Assembly (NCBI GenBank): GCA_027621915.1
Contig: JAQCAD010000002.1
Location: 124,001-188,000, forward strand
DNA: 64,000 bases
Direction of reading: 5' to 3'
DNA from: Pseudomonadota bacterium
GTDB lineage: Bacteria; Pseudomonadota; Gammaproteobacteria; Steroidobacterales; Woeseiaceae
The notes under the pieces were generated by a model. The model was given only the letters and a program-made list of their open reading frames with translations, was not told the origin of the DNA and did no database searches. Below are positions 1 through 8,347 of this stretch, in pieces. The stretch's first letter is position 1. Every line of letters starts with the position of its first letter. The translations under genes were made by a program, and so were the position numbers.

Positions 1-908
1 TCGCCGCGGTCGGCAACGGCGATCGTGATGTCGTCATTGTCATTCCGGAGACGTTTGGCAAAAACCTGGCAGACATGATTCCGGCAACTGTCGAGGTTAT
101 TACCGACCAGGCGAATACGCAGGCCGAACGGGAAACGCGACGGGCTACGCATGCGCTGCGGGACTACGCGCAGGAACTTGCCGTGATGCGCCTTTCGTTG
201 CGAGGCGTGAGCCCGCTGGTCATGCGACCGTTGAATATCGATGAGGTCGACGTATCAACACCCAGCGGGCGATCCGCAATCCTGCTCGGCATGTTGAGTT
301 ATTTCTTCATCTTTGCGCTGCTGACCGGCGGTATGAATCTCGCGATTGATGCCACTGCCGGCGAGCGCGAGCGGGGGTCACTGGAGCCGCTGCTTTGTTT
401 GCCCGTCAAGCGCGATGACCTGATTTTCGGCAAGATTCTCGCCGCGTGTTTATTCATGGCGATTTCGCTTTCCTTGAGCCTCACCTGTTTTCATTTCACG
501 CTCAAATTCATGCCGTTGCAGGAACTCGGCATGACGCCCAACTTCGGACCGATGGTCGTGCTGGCAGCGTTTCTGCTGCTGGTTCCCTTCGCGCTCGTCG
601 GCGCATCGCTGATGACGCTGGTCGCCTCATTTACCAGGAGCTTTAAAGAAGCACAAACCTGGGTCAGCGTTGTGTTACTCGCGCCGACGATGCCGATTCT
701 GGTCGTGTCTATTCTGATGGTCCGTCCGAGCACCGCGTTGATGTTCGTGCCCTCTTTGAGTCAACACCTCTTGCTGGTTGGTCTGATCAAGAACGAACCC
801 CTTGATATGCTGCATGTCGCGGTATCTGTTAGCGGCACGCTGCTCGTCGGTGGCCTGCTAACCTGGCTCTGCGCCCGGCTCTATCGTCGCGAGGGTTTGC
901 TGGGCTAG
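1..908 (+). CDS. ABC-2 type transporter permease, NatB-like (5' end outside window)
   Basis: The reading frame is open from the first bases of the window, so this is a 3' fragment of about 301 residues. It carries the motif TAGERERGSLEPLLCLPVKR, typical of NatB/ABC-2 permeases, between an early membrane segment and a block of four more hydrophobic segments near the C-terminus. The extracytoplasmic stretch before the first visible membrane segment is partly coiled (IPETFGKNLADMIPATVEV). In NatB-type systems this subunit pairs with an ATPase usually encoded just upstream; that gene would lie outside the window. Substrate is unknown (Na+ or a drug in characterised relatives). A bidirectional terminator follows. 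Confidence 0.8.
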   Translation, partial: AAVGNGDRDVVIVIPETFGKNLADMIPATVEVITDQANTQAERETRRATHALRDYAQELAVMRLSLRGVSPLVMRPLNIDEVDVSTPSGRSAILLGMLSYFFIFALLTGGMNLAIDATAGERERGSLEPLLCLPVKRDDLIFGKILAACLFMAISLSLSLTCFHFTLKFMPLQELGMTPNFGPMVVLAAFLLLVPFALVGASLMTLVASFTRSFKEAQTWVSVVLLAPTMPILVVSILMVRPSTALMFVPSLSQHLLLVGLIKNEPLDMLHVAVSVSGTLLVGGLLTWLCARLYRREGLLG

Positions 909-947
909 TCCGCACAATTGACAATTCATGGCTTTTCGCCATTCTGT

Positions 948-981
948 AAAAAAACCCCCGCGTGTCGCGGGGTTCAATTTT
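948..981. terminator. Bidirectional rho-independent terminator
   Basis: A GC-rich hairpin (CCCCGCG-TGT-CGCGGGG) is flanked by an A-run on the left and TTCAATTTTT on the right. It therefore has a T-rich tail on both strands. It sits between the convergent ABC permease and the outer-membrane barrel gene and would serve both. Confidence 0.8.
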
Positions 982-997
982 TGCGTGTCGTAATACC

Positions 998-1558
998 TTA
1001 CTCGAAGTACCACCTGGCATTCATCTGGAAAATATTGACGTCATCCCAGAAGCTTGCTTTCAAACCCAGGGCGAGCTCCCGGGTCAGGCTCAGCATGAAA
1101 CCGGCATTCGCGCGTGTTTCACCATCGGACCGATCGAAATCGATGTAATCCAGACCGCCGAACAATTCGACCGCATCGCTCACCGCTCCGCGCACACCGA
1201 GGCCCACCGAAAATCCGTCATCGCCGGCGCCACCGCCTGCATCGAAGTCGAGATAGCCCAGATTGGCGTAGAGATCCATTCTTGGCGAAACATTGGTGTG
1301 ATAGCCGATGCCAAGCTCCATCATGTCGAGGTCACCGCCCGGATCGAAACCTGCATTCTGGTATTCGCCATAGACGTGGAAGTTCGTGTCAAGCGCGAAT
1401 GAAGCGCTGATGCCCAGGCCCTCGCCGTCGACATCGAATCCCGACCCGTCGAGATCTACCCGACCATACGATCCCTGTACATAGCTGTAATTGCTTCCCT
1501 GCGCGTTAGCTGAAGCAGAAAACGCGACCAGCAGGATGATAAGTGTTGAACGCAACAT
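998..1558 (-). CDS. Small outer-membrane beta-barrel protein
   Basis: The 186-residue product has a signal peptide ending near ANAQG (residues 1-20). The rest is alternating aromatic/polar strands separated by Gly/Asp-rich turns, ending in ...NARWYFE. This pattern and size suit an 8-stranded OmpX/OmpA-like barrel (inference from composition). No periplasmic domain follows. It is a single gene, convergent with the upstream permease and sharing its terminator. Function is unknown; adhesion, membrane stability or small-molecule passage are all possible for this fold. Confidence 0.65.
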   Translation of the reverse strand: MLRSTLIILLVAFSASANAQGSNYSYVQGSYGRVDLDGSGFDVDGEGLGISASFALDTNFHVYGEYQNAGFDPGGDLDMMELGIGYHTNVSPRMDLYANLGYLDFDAGGGAGDDGFSVGLGVRGAVSDAVELFGGLDYIDFDRSDGETRANAGFMLSLTRELALGLKASFWDDVNIFQMNARWYFE

Positions 1559-1736
1559 GACGTTCTCCTAATTTGCCCAAGATGTTTTCTTAATCTGGCC
1601 CTCGCGGCGGCAGACTATCGTTATTTGATCGTATTCGGGCGCGCTTGTTCACGGCGCCATGCTGAAGCCGCGAAAAAAGCCGTCCCAGAGCAATTCAAAG
1701 CGGCTCGATGAGCCCGAACAACCATGGGCCAGGGCG

Positions 1737-3086
1737 CTATTTACCGATGCAAAATTCCGAGAAGATTCGCCCGAGAAGATCGTCGCTCGTGAATTCTCCG
1801 GTAATCCCTGCAAGCGCTTGCTGTGCCAGGCGCAGCTCTTCCGCCAGAATCTCGCCGGCCTTGTCTGAATCCAGGGCCGCCCTTCCCGCCTTGAAGTGCC
1901 CCGAGGCGCTCACTAACCCGTCGACGTGCCGCTTTCTCGCGGTGAATGCGCCTGCGCCGGCGTCTTCGTGGCCCGCAAGTTTCTTGATCGTCTCGCGAAG
2001 CGCGTCAATGCCAGCGCCGGTTTGCGCAGAAACGTTCACGACAGGCGGCTCCGTTTGCAACATGCCCGGTACGTCGCCGCTGAGATCTATCTTGTTCCTT
2101 ACCACGACAATGGGTACCTCTGGTGGTAGCTCGTACCCGGTCGCGTCCTCCCCAAGATTGGCATCCACAATAAGCAGCACGGCATCCGCTTTCACCAGCG
2201 CATCGCGAGCACGGCGAATTCCCTCTGCCTCGATTTCGTCCGGGTTGTCGCGCAAGCCGGCAGTATCGATTACCTCCACCGCCAGACCGTCCACGTCAAT
2301 CTGCTCACGCAGAATATCCCTCGTCGTGCCCGCTACCTCGGTAACGATGGCGGTGTCTTCGCCACTCAGATAATTCATGAGACTGGATTTGCCGGCGTTG
2401 GGTTTGCCAATGATTACGACCTGGAAGCCGTCCCGCAGTACGCGTCCTGCGACAGTTTGTTTTTTCAGTGCATCGAACGCAGCTTCGCAAACATCAAGTT
2501 GCTTGCGCAGGCGCGCATCCGAGAGAAAATCGATTTCCTCTTCCGGAAAATCTATTGCCGCCTCGACGTGCAGCCTGAGCTGAATAATATTTTCGTTTAG
2601 CGCGGCAACGGATTTTGAAAACGCCCCCATGAGCGATCGGTGTGCGGCTCTCGCGGCTTGCCCCGTGCTGCTGTTGATGAGGTCTGCTATTGACTCGGCC
2701 TGGGCGAGATCCAGCTTACCGTTCAGAAACGCGCGCTGTGAAAACTCTCCCGGGTTCGCCCGTCTCGCGCCGTACGCGATTGCCGCATCAACGAGCATGG
2801 ACATGACCACCGGGCTACCGTGACCCTGGAGTTCCACGACCGACTCACCCGTGAAGGAGTTCGGCTCGGGAAAGTAAAGTACCAGGCCGGAATCGATCGG
2901 AGACCCTGCGGTGTCATAAAACGTGGCGGCTGTCGCCACTCTCGGGTCGGGTAACGAGCCGACAATTTCAGTGCCAATCTTTTTGGCATCGGCTCCTGAA
3001 ATTCGAACAATGCCAATGCCGCCCTTGCCGGGCGGCGTCGCTGCAGCAGCGATCGTATCTCTGACGTAGTCCGGCGTATCGTTCAT
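1737..3086 (-). CDS. mnmE: tRNA uridine-34 modification GTPase MnmE
   Basis: MnmE with MnmG installs the (carboxymethyl)aminomethyl group on wobble uridine 34 of certain tRNAs. The 449-residue length is standard. The N-terminal folate-binding domain starts DTIAAAATPPGKGGIGIVRI. The inserted Ras-like G domain has GKPNAGKSSL (P-loop, near residue 225), DTAGLRD (G3) and NKID (G4). The C-terminal FCIGK supplies the invariant cysteine. It is the last gene of the leftward rpmH-rnpA-yidC-mnmE series, starting 14 bases after the yidC stop. Confidence 0.97.
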   Translation of the reverse strand: MNDTPDYVRDTIAAAATPPGKGGIGIVRISGADAKKIGTEIVGSLPDPRVATAATFYDTAGSPIDSGLVLYFPEPNSFTGESVVELQGHGSPVVMSMLVDAAIAYGARRANPGEFSQRAFLNGKLDLAQAESIADLINSSTGQAARAAHRSLMGAFSKSVAALNENIIQLRLHVEAAIDFPEEEIDFLSDARLRKQLDVCEAAFDALKKQTVAGRVLRDGFQVVIIGKPNAGKSSLMNYLSGEDTAIVTEVAGTTRDILREQIDVDGLAVEVIDTAGLRDNPDEIEAEGIRRARDALVKADAVLLIVDANLGEDATGYELPPEVPIVVVRNKIDLSGDVPGMLQTEPPVVNVSAQTGAGIDALRETIKKLAGHEDAGAGAFTARKRHVDGLVSASGHFKAGRAALDSDKAGEILAEELRLAQQALAGITGEFTSDDLLGRIFSEFCIGK

Positions 3087-3100
3087 GCGGACCCCTGGCC

Positions 3101-4843
3101 TCAGGGTGTTGGTTTTTCCTTGGTGTCCTTGGTTTTCTTGATGCCCTTACGCGCGGCCGCCTCTTCGTGCACGACCTTGTTGATATACCACTGCTGCGCT
3201 ATCGACAACAAAGTGTTGGTCACCCAGTAAAGGACGAGCCCCGAGGGGAAGAACGCGAAGAATGCGGTGAAGATGATCGGCATGACTTGCATCACCTTCG
3301 CCTGAACCGGATCGCCCGGGACTGGATTGAGCCGCTGCTGCCCCAGCATCGCCGCGCCCATGATGATCGGCAGAATAAAATAAGGATCACGGGACGACAA
3401 ATCTGTCAGCCAGAATGCGAAAGGCGCCTGACGCATCTCAACACTCTCCAGGAGCACCCAGTAGAACGCCAGGAAAAATGGCATCTGGATCAGTATGGGC
3501 AAACAGCCGGCCGCTGGATTGACTTTTTCGCGTTTATAAAGCTCCATCATCGCCTGGCTCAACGCCTGCCGATCATCCTTGTAGCGATCCTGCAGCGCTT
3601 TCATTCGCGGCTGAATCTCGCGCATTTTCGCCATTGACCGACCGCTTGCTTCTGTCAGCTTATAGAACACGCCTTTGATCAGAATAGTGACCAGGATGAT
3701 GGCAAGCCCCCAGTTAGCAACCAGCGAGTACACCTTGCTCAGGAGCCAGAACAGCGGCTGGGAAATAATCGTCAGCCAACCATAGTCGACTGTCAGCTTG
3801 AGGCTTGGCGAAATTTCTTCGAGTTGCGACTGGAGCTTGGGCCCGACGAACGCCGTCGTTTCGAACTCGTGCTCGCCGCCGGGCACCACGTTGACGATAG
3901 GTGTCTGAATCAGGCTGGCGGTGAAAATGCCGTTGCTTGCGGCGACACTGTAATTGTATTGGCCGTCAGCCGGCGGAACGACCGCGCTAAGAAAGTGGTG
4001 CTGAATGGCGCCGACCCATCCGCTGGTCGCCTTGATTGCAAATGGGCCGTCGGACAGCAGGTCATCGCGCTCAAGCTTTTCAGATTTCTGACCGTCGTAA
4101 ATTATCGGGCCGTCGGTTGAATACGAATCGACATCGAACATCGAGCGCTCGTTCATGCTCGTTCGCCTTCTAAGCTGAGCATACTCAGCTCCGCTCCAAA
4201 CGGTGTCACCATCGTTGATCACCAGGTGAGCGATATCGATTCGATAACTGCCGCGCGTAAAGCGAAGTGTTTTTTCCACCGTTACGCCCTGCCCGCTACT
4301 CCAGCTCAGCGGTACGACCAGCTCGTCGCCGGTACCAAGCTGATACTCGGTTTGTTCGCTCCTGTATCGCGCATTGTGATCGGCTTTGGCTCCATCGCCG
4401 GCGTCATTCAGGCCGGTTCGGATGAGGCCGTAATCAATGGCGCCGGGACTTAAGAGCTCAACATGCACGCCGGGCTGGTCTTTGTGGACCGGATAGCGAA
4501 GAAGATTTGCGCGCGTCAGCGTTCCACCCATGGTGCTGATGTCGACGTCCAGGACGTCGGTGCGTACCCGAATTACCGGTGGCGCGGTGTCGTCAGTGGT
4601 TTGCGGCAGGCCATCAAGCCCGGGGGCCGCCGTATCCGTGCTTGTGAGCGCCGGTGCGTCAGCTGCGTCCACTGGTAAGGCCGGGATGCCACCATCGTCT
4701 GCGGCTGCCGGCTCTACCTGCGCCGCAGGGGTCTCGCTTTGGCTGGCCGTCGCGGACGGACCGTAGTCTGCGACCCACGCCTGGTAGGTCATCCAGAGCA
4801 ACATGCCAAATGTCGCCCAAATGAGCAGCCGTTGATTTTCCAT
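3101..4843 (-). CDS. yidC: Membrane protein insertase YidC
   Basis: YidC inserts and folds inner-membrane proteins, alone or with SecYEG. The 580-residue product has the gammaproteobacterial architecture: N-terminal anchor (residues 4-20), a large periplasmic beta domain rich in Asp/Thr/Ser at its start, then the conserved five-helix core from about residue 350 (YGWLTIISQPLFWLLSKVY ... PSGLVLYWVTNTLLS). The cytoplasmic hairpin KMREIQPRMKALQDRYKDD is present. Its ATG directly abuts the rnpA stop (TAAATG), so translation is probably coupled. There is no yidD between rnpA and yidC, unlike in many relatives. Confidence 0.97.
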   Translation of the reverse strand: MENQRLLIWATFGMLLWMTYQAWVADYGPSATASQSETPAAQVEPAAADDGGIPALPVDAADAPALTSTDTAAPGLDGLPQTTDDTAPPVIRVRTDVLDVDISTMGGTLTRANLLRYPVHKDQPGVHVELLSPGAIDYGLIRTGLNDAGDGAKADHNARYRSEQTEYQLGTGDELVVPLSWSSGQGVTVEKTLRFTRGSYRIDIAHLVINDGDTVWSGAEYAQLRRRTSMNERSMFDVDSYSTDGPIIYDGQKSEKLERDDLLSDGPFAIKATSGWVGAIQHHFLSAVVPPADGQYNYSVAASNGIFTASLIQTPIVNVVPGGEHEFETTAFVGPKLQSQLEEISPSLKLTVDYGWLTIISQPLFWLLSKVYSLVANWGLAIILVTILIKGVFYKLTEASGRSMAKMREIQPRMKALQDRYKDDRQALSQAMMELYKREKVNPAAGCLPILIQMPFFLAFYWVLLESVEMRQAPFAFWLTDLSSRDPYFILPIIMGAAMLGQQRLNPVPGDPVQAKVMQVMPIIFTAFFAFFPSGLVLYWVTNTLLSIAQQWYINKVVHEEAAARKGIKKTKDTKEKPTP

Positions 4844-5272
4844 TTAGCTCTTTGTCGCCTCTTTCGCTTCCGGGGCCTGCCGCGCGCATTTGTGCCAGTG
4901 CGCCTGAAGGCTTCGAAACAGTTCGCTGTTGTTTGCGCTGGCTGCCGCCGGCTGATTCAGCACGACGATGTCCAGACCTGGAAAGTCACTCTGATGATGC
5001 CTGAACGACTCTCTGATTATTCTCTTCAGCCGGTTTCGGCCAGTCGCAAGCCGACAGTTCTTCTTGCCGATCGCGAGACCGAGTCGCGGTTCGGCGGTGC
5101 CATTTGGTCGATAGAGAACGGTGAACATTTTGTCGCGGCTGCGCTCGGCACCCTGAAAGACGCGAGTGAAGGAGGTCTGCTCGACAAGCCGGCTTCTACG
5201 ATTGAAGTGGCTGTCCCTGCCGGCGTGGGGTGCTGTGTTATTTTCCGTAGCGTCTGTGGCCGATGCTGGCAC
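4844..5272 (-). CDS. rnpA: Ribonuclease P protein component
   Basis: RnpA is the basic protein partner of the RNase P ribozyme that matures tRNA 5' ends. The signature GRNRLKRIIRESFR lies near residues 78-91, after the RLGLAIGKK strand. At 142 residues it is somewhat longer than the usual 115-130 because of a polar N-terminal extension of about 20 residues before the conserved RRSRLVEQTSFTRVF. It begins 3 bases after the rpmH stop and its stop touches the yidC start. Confidence 0.95.
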   Translation of the reverse strand: MPASATDATENNTAPHAGRDSHFNRRSRLVEQTSFTRVFQGAERSRDKMFTVLYRPNGTAEPRLGLAIGKKNCRLATGRNRLKRIIRESFRHHQSDFPGLDIVVLNQPAAASANNSELFRSLQAHWHKCARQAPEAKEATKS

Positions 5273-5275
5273 GCC

Positions 5276-5410
5276 TTACGGCGTCAGCCTCGCCCGGCCT
5301 TTGGCGCGTCGGCGCTTTATCACCAGGCGGCCGCCCTTCGTTGCCATTCGCGCTCGGAATCCATGGGTGCGAGCCCGCTTGAGTACACTGGGCTGAAATG
5401 TTCGTTTCAT
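5276..5410 (-). CDS. rpmH: 50S ribosomal protein L34
   Basis: The 44-residue product [20 protein letters not shown]... is the canonical highly basic L34 sequence, ending GRARLTP. A longer in-frame reading to 5554 exists but its extra N-terminus is not L34-like, so the internal ATG at 5410 is taken as the start. AGGTGG precedes that ATG. It is the first gene of the rpmH-rnpA-yidC-mnmE series and faces away from dnaA. Confidence 0.97.
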   Translation of the reverse strand: MKRTFQPSVLKRARTHGFRARMATKGGRLVIKRRRAKGRARLTP

Positions 5411-5503
5411 TTGGGTGCCACCTGGCTTAATTCTGGTTGTGCGCGTGTCAAGCGCTGAAGATTTTACTGGAGGGCTATTTGCCCATCCCCAAGAAGGCCG
5501 GCA

Positions 5504-5532
5504 AGGGTACGCGGCAGCCCCTTTTCTGTCAA
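5504..5532 (-). promoter_or_regulatory. Sigma-70 type promoter for rpmH operon
   Basis: On the minus strand a perfect -35 hexamer TTGACA (5527-5532) is followed after exactly 17 bases by TACCCT (5504-5509) as the -10. It lies about 95 bases upstream of the rpmH start, as expected for the strong rpmH promoter. Confidence 0.6.
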
Positions 5533-5585
5533 TAGAATAAGGCCTTATGCGCACTATGGGAAATCACTCGAATTTGGCGTCAAGG

Positions 5586-5606
5586 CCGCAGCGCTATGCG
5601 GTTTTT
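5586..5606 (+). promoter_or_regulatory. Small hairpin with T-run in the dnaA leader
   Basis: CCGCA-GCGCTA-TGCGG followed by TTTTT lies about 95 bases upstream of dnaA. The stem is only five base pairs, so it could be a weak terminator or attenuator or may be incidental. No perfect DnaA box was seen in this 290-base gap between rpmH and dnaA. Confidence 0.3.
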
Positions 5607-5700
5607 CCTGTCTGGCGAAGGGTACATAGACGGTATAGACTGCCCGGTCTCACCGATTGACGATAACGACTAAAAGAAGCATCAAGCTTCGGGGACACTC

Positions 5701-7029
5701 TTGCAGGCGGAAACAACTCTTTGGAATCGCTGCGTGCGCGACCTCCAGGCCGAGCTGCCTGAACAGCAGTTCAACACGTGGATCCGCCCATTGCAGGCGG
5801 TTGAGGACGGCTCGGTCTTAAAGCTGCTCGCGCCCAATCGCTTTGTCGTTGACTGGCTGAATCAGCACTACCTGGGCCGAATCGAGGAACTAGTGGACGG
5901 CGCCGGAAGCACCAACCAGGTTGTCGTCGAAGTTGGATCGCGCCACGTTGATACCGTCCCCGCAGTTTCGCGAGCCCGCCCGCCGCGTCCCTCCTCGGCT
6001 GAACCGGTCGTAAGCCGCCTGAACCCGGACTTCAGTTTTGAGAATTTCGTTGAAGGTAAGAGCAACCAGCTGGCGCGGGCAGCTGCGCTACAGGTCGGTG
6101 AGAACCCGGGGAAGTCATACAACCCCCTGTTCATCTATGGCGGAGTGGGCCTGGGCAAAACACACCTGATGCAGGCCATTGGTAACGCGATGCTGCAAAA
6201 GCGGCCGGGAGCCCGTGTCAGCTATGTGCATTCTGAGCGCTTCGTTGGGGATATGGTGCGTGGCCTGCAACACAACACGATTTCGGATTTTAAGCGGTTG
6301 TATCGCTCGCTCGATGCCCTGTTAATTGATGACATTCAGTTTTTTGCAGGGAAAGAGCGCTCCCAGGAGGAGTTCTTCCACACGTTCAATGCGCTTCTCG
6401 AAGGTCATCGTCAGATTATCCTGACATGCGACAGGTACCCTAAAGAAGTTAATGGTCTTGAAGAGCGGCTGAAGTCGCGCTTTGGCTGGGGCCTGACGGT
6501 TTCGATTGAGCCGCCCGAGCTTGAGACGTCTGTCGCGATACTGAAGAGCAAAGCCGCCCTTGAGGGGGCCGTCCTGCCCGATGAAGTTGCTTTTTTTATC
6601 GCGAAGCGGATTCGATCGAATGTCCGCGAACTGGAAGGTGCGTTGCGCAGGGTGATCGCTAACTCTCATTTCACCGGTAAGCCGATTAATCTGGATTTTG
6701 CAAAAGAGGCCCTCCGGGATTTGCTCGCCTTGCAGGACAGGCTGGTTTCCATAGAAAATATTCAAAAGACAGTCGCAGACTACTTTAAGCTTCGTGTGGG
6801 TGACCTGCTTTCAAAAAAACGCACCCGATCGATTGCACGCCCGCGTCAGTTTGCCATGGCGCTTGCGAAAGAGCTGACTAATCACAGCCTGCCGGAAATT
6901 GGCGACGCTTTTGGTGGCAGGGACCACACAACAGTGCTACATGGCTGCAGAAGAATTGCCGCTTTGCGGGAAAGCGAAAAGCGTGTTGATGATGATTACA
7001 TCAACCTGTTGAGAACCCTGACAGGATGA
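5701..7029 (+). CDS. dnaA: Chromosomal replication initiator DnaA
   Basis: DnaA binds DnaA boxes at oriC and opens the duplex. The 442-residue product has domain I ([18 protein letters not shown]), a short linker, the AAA+ core with Walker [14 protein letters not shown] (near residue 148) and Walker [10 protein letters not shown], and the domain IV box-binding signature [14 protein letters not shown] near the C-terminus. The start is TTG at 5701; no ATG is available and this start reproduces the family N-terminus. GGGGA lies about 9 bases upstream. It is followed by a DnaA-box cluster and dnaN. Confidence 0.97.
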   Translation: MQAETTLWNRCVRDLQAELPEQQFNTWIRPLQAVEDGSVLKLLAPNRFVVDWLNQHYLGRIEELVDGAGSTNQVVVEVGSRHVDTVPAVSRARPPRPSSAEPVVSRLNPDFSFENFVEGKSNQLARAAALQVGENPGKSYNPLFIYGGVGLGKTHLMQAIGNAMLQKRPGARVSYVHSERFVGDMVRGLQHNTISDFKRLYRSLDALLIDDIQFFAGKERSQEEFFHTFNALLEGHRQIILTCDRYPKEVNGLEERLKSRFGWGLTVSIEPPELETSVAILKSKAALEGAVLPDEVAFFIAKRIRSNVRELEGALRRVIANSHFTGKPINLDFAKEALRDLLALQDRLVSIENIQKTVADYFKLRVGDLLSKKRTRSIARPRQFAMALAKELTNHSLPEIGDAFGGRDHTTVLHGCRRIAALRESEKRVDDDYINLLRTLTG

Positions 7030-7237
7030 TGTGGATAAGTGGTGGATAATTATACGTTCCTGTTTTATCCACAGCTAGTGCACAGGCGGCAGGACATTCA
7101 TACCGGCTTTTGGCCCGGAAAAAATAGCACGTAAGTGTTTGTTTAAAAATGAAAAAATAAAGTTATGCACAAGACTTTGGTAGGCTAATAATAATAGAAA
7201 GAGAACTATTTCCAATATTTATTAACAGGTGGAATTG
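7025..7237. other. Candidate origin of replication (oriC) between dnaA and dnaN
   Basis: The gap holds TGTGGATAA (7030-7038) and TTATCCACA (7065-7073), both perfect DnaA boxes in opposite orientations. It also holds the 8/9 match GGTGGATAA (7041-7049) and TTATGCACA (7163-7171). To their right lies a strongly AT-rich stretch (about 7133-7225), a plausible unwinding element. A dnaA-dnaN location is known for other bacteria. Function is inferred from motif clustering. Confidence 0.65.
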
Positions 7238-8332
7238 ATGAAGTTAACCGTTGGCCGCGAGGCACTATTGAAACCGTTACAGGCTGTTATCGGGGTTGTT
7301 GAGCGTCGGCAAACAATGCCCATTTTGGCGAACGTGCTGCTTGTCGCGAAAAACGGCGAGGTCGCAGTAACGGCAACCGATCTCGAAGTGGAGCTGGTAG
7401 CGGTAGCTGAAGTTCAGGTTCACACGGCGGGCGAGGTTACGGTGCCCGGGAGGAAGCTCCTGGATATTTGCAGGGCGCTGCCGGATAACGCAGAGATTTC
7501 AATAAGCCAGAGCGGCGAGAAGTTGAGCGTTAAGTCAGGGAGGAGCAAGTTTTCTTTGACCACGTTGCCGGCAGCGGAGTTTCCTACGATTGATGATATC
7601 AACGCAGGGCAAAGCATTTCTGTGTCGCAGGGTACTTTGGGGAGGCTTCTGGAAAAGACGCATTTCTCCATGGCTCAGCAGGACGTCAGGTATTACCTGA
7701 ATGGCTTGCTGCTTGAAACCAGCGGTACGTCGTTGCGGACAGTGGCGACAGATGGACACCGCCTGGCGCTTTGCGAGGCGGAGCTGGGCAAAAAAATGCC
7801 GGATCAGCAGGTGATTGTTCCTCGCAAGGGCGTGCTGGAGCTACAGCGGCTGATGGGGGGCGAAGGTGAGCTTAAGGTCGAGCTCGGCAGCAATCATGTC
7901 CGGATACAGCTCGAGGGGATTCGGTTCACCTCGAAGCTTATCGATGGTCGGTTTCCGGAGTACGAGCGGGTAATACCGCAGGACACAAAAAATGCATTAA
8001 CAGCTGACCGGGGCTTGTTCAGGGCGGCGCTACAGCGAACGGCAATCCTGTCGAATGAGAAGTATCGGGGTATACGGCTGATGATCCGGGAAAATGCGAT
8101 GACCTTGCAGGCACACAATCCGGAGCAGGAAGAGGCCGAGGAAGAGCTGGAAATTCAGTATACCGGGGAGGAAATTGAGATTGGCTTCAATGTTAATTAT
8201 CTCCTGGATGCGCTGGGCGCGATAGAGTCCGAAGAAATCACGCTTTCGCTGGTCGATGGCAACTCGAGCTGCCTGTTGAGGAAGCCAGGAAAGGATGACT
8301 GCAAGTATGTGGTCATGCCAATGCGCCTGTAG
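7238..8332 (+). CDS. dnaN: DNA polymerase III sliding clamp (beta subunit)
   Basis: The beta clamp is a ring-shaped dimer that tethers polymerase III and other repair factors to DNA. The 364-residue product starts MKLTVGREALLKPLQ and ends CKYVVMPMRL, the conserved clamp C-terminus. ATG 7238 is chosen over the upstream in-frame GTG 7229 and TTG 7235 because AGGTGG (7227-7232) is correctly spaced for it and MKLTV matches the family. recF follows after 15 bases. Confidence 0.97.
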   Translation: MKLTVGREALLKPLQAVIGVVERRQTMPILANVLLVAKNGEVAVTATDLEVELVAVAEVQVHTAGEVTVPGRKLLDICRALPDNAEISISQSGEKLSVKSGRSKFSLTTLPAAEFPTIDDINAGQSISVSQGTLGRLLEKTHFSMAQQDVRYYLNGLLLETSGTSLRTVATDGHRLALCEAELGKKMPDQQVIVPRKGVLELQRLMGGEGELKVELGSNHVRIQLEGIRFTSKLIDGRFPEYERVIPQDTKNALTADRGLFRAALQRTAILSNEKYRGIRLMIRENAMTLQAHNPEQEEAEEELEIQYTGEEIEIGFNVNYLLDALGAIESEEITLSLVDGNSSCLLRKPGKDDCKYVVMPMRL

Positions 8333-8347
8333 GGCCGGCGTGTCCGC

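Noticed and set aside
1708-2373. Rightward 221-codon open frame
   Set aside because: It is antisense to mnmE, whose G-domain motifs are intact; the product is Ser/Arg/Pro-rich with no domain.
4739-5458. Rightward 239-codon open frame over yidC/rnpA/rpmH
   Set aside because: It crosses three clear genes on the other strand and has no recognisable motif.
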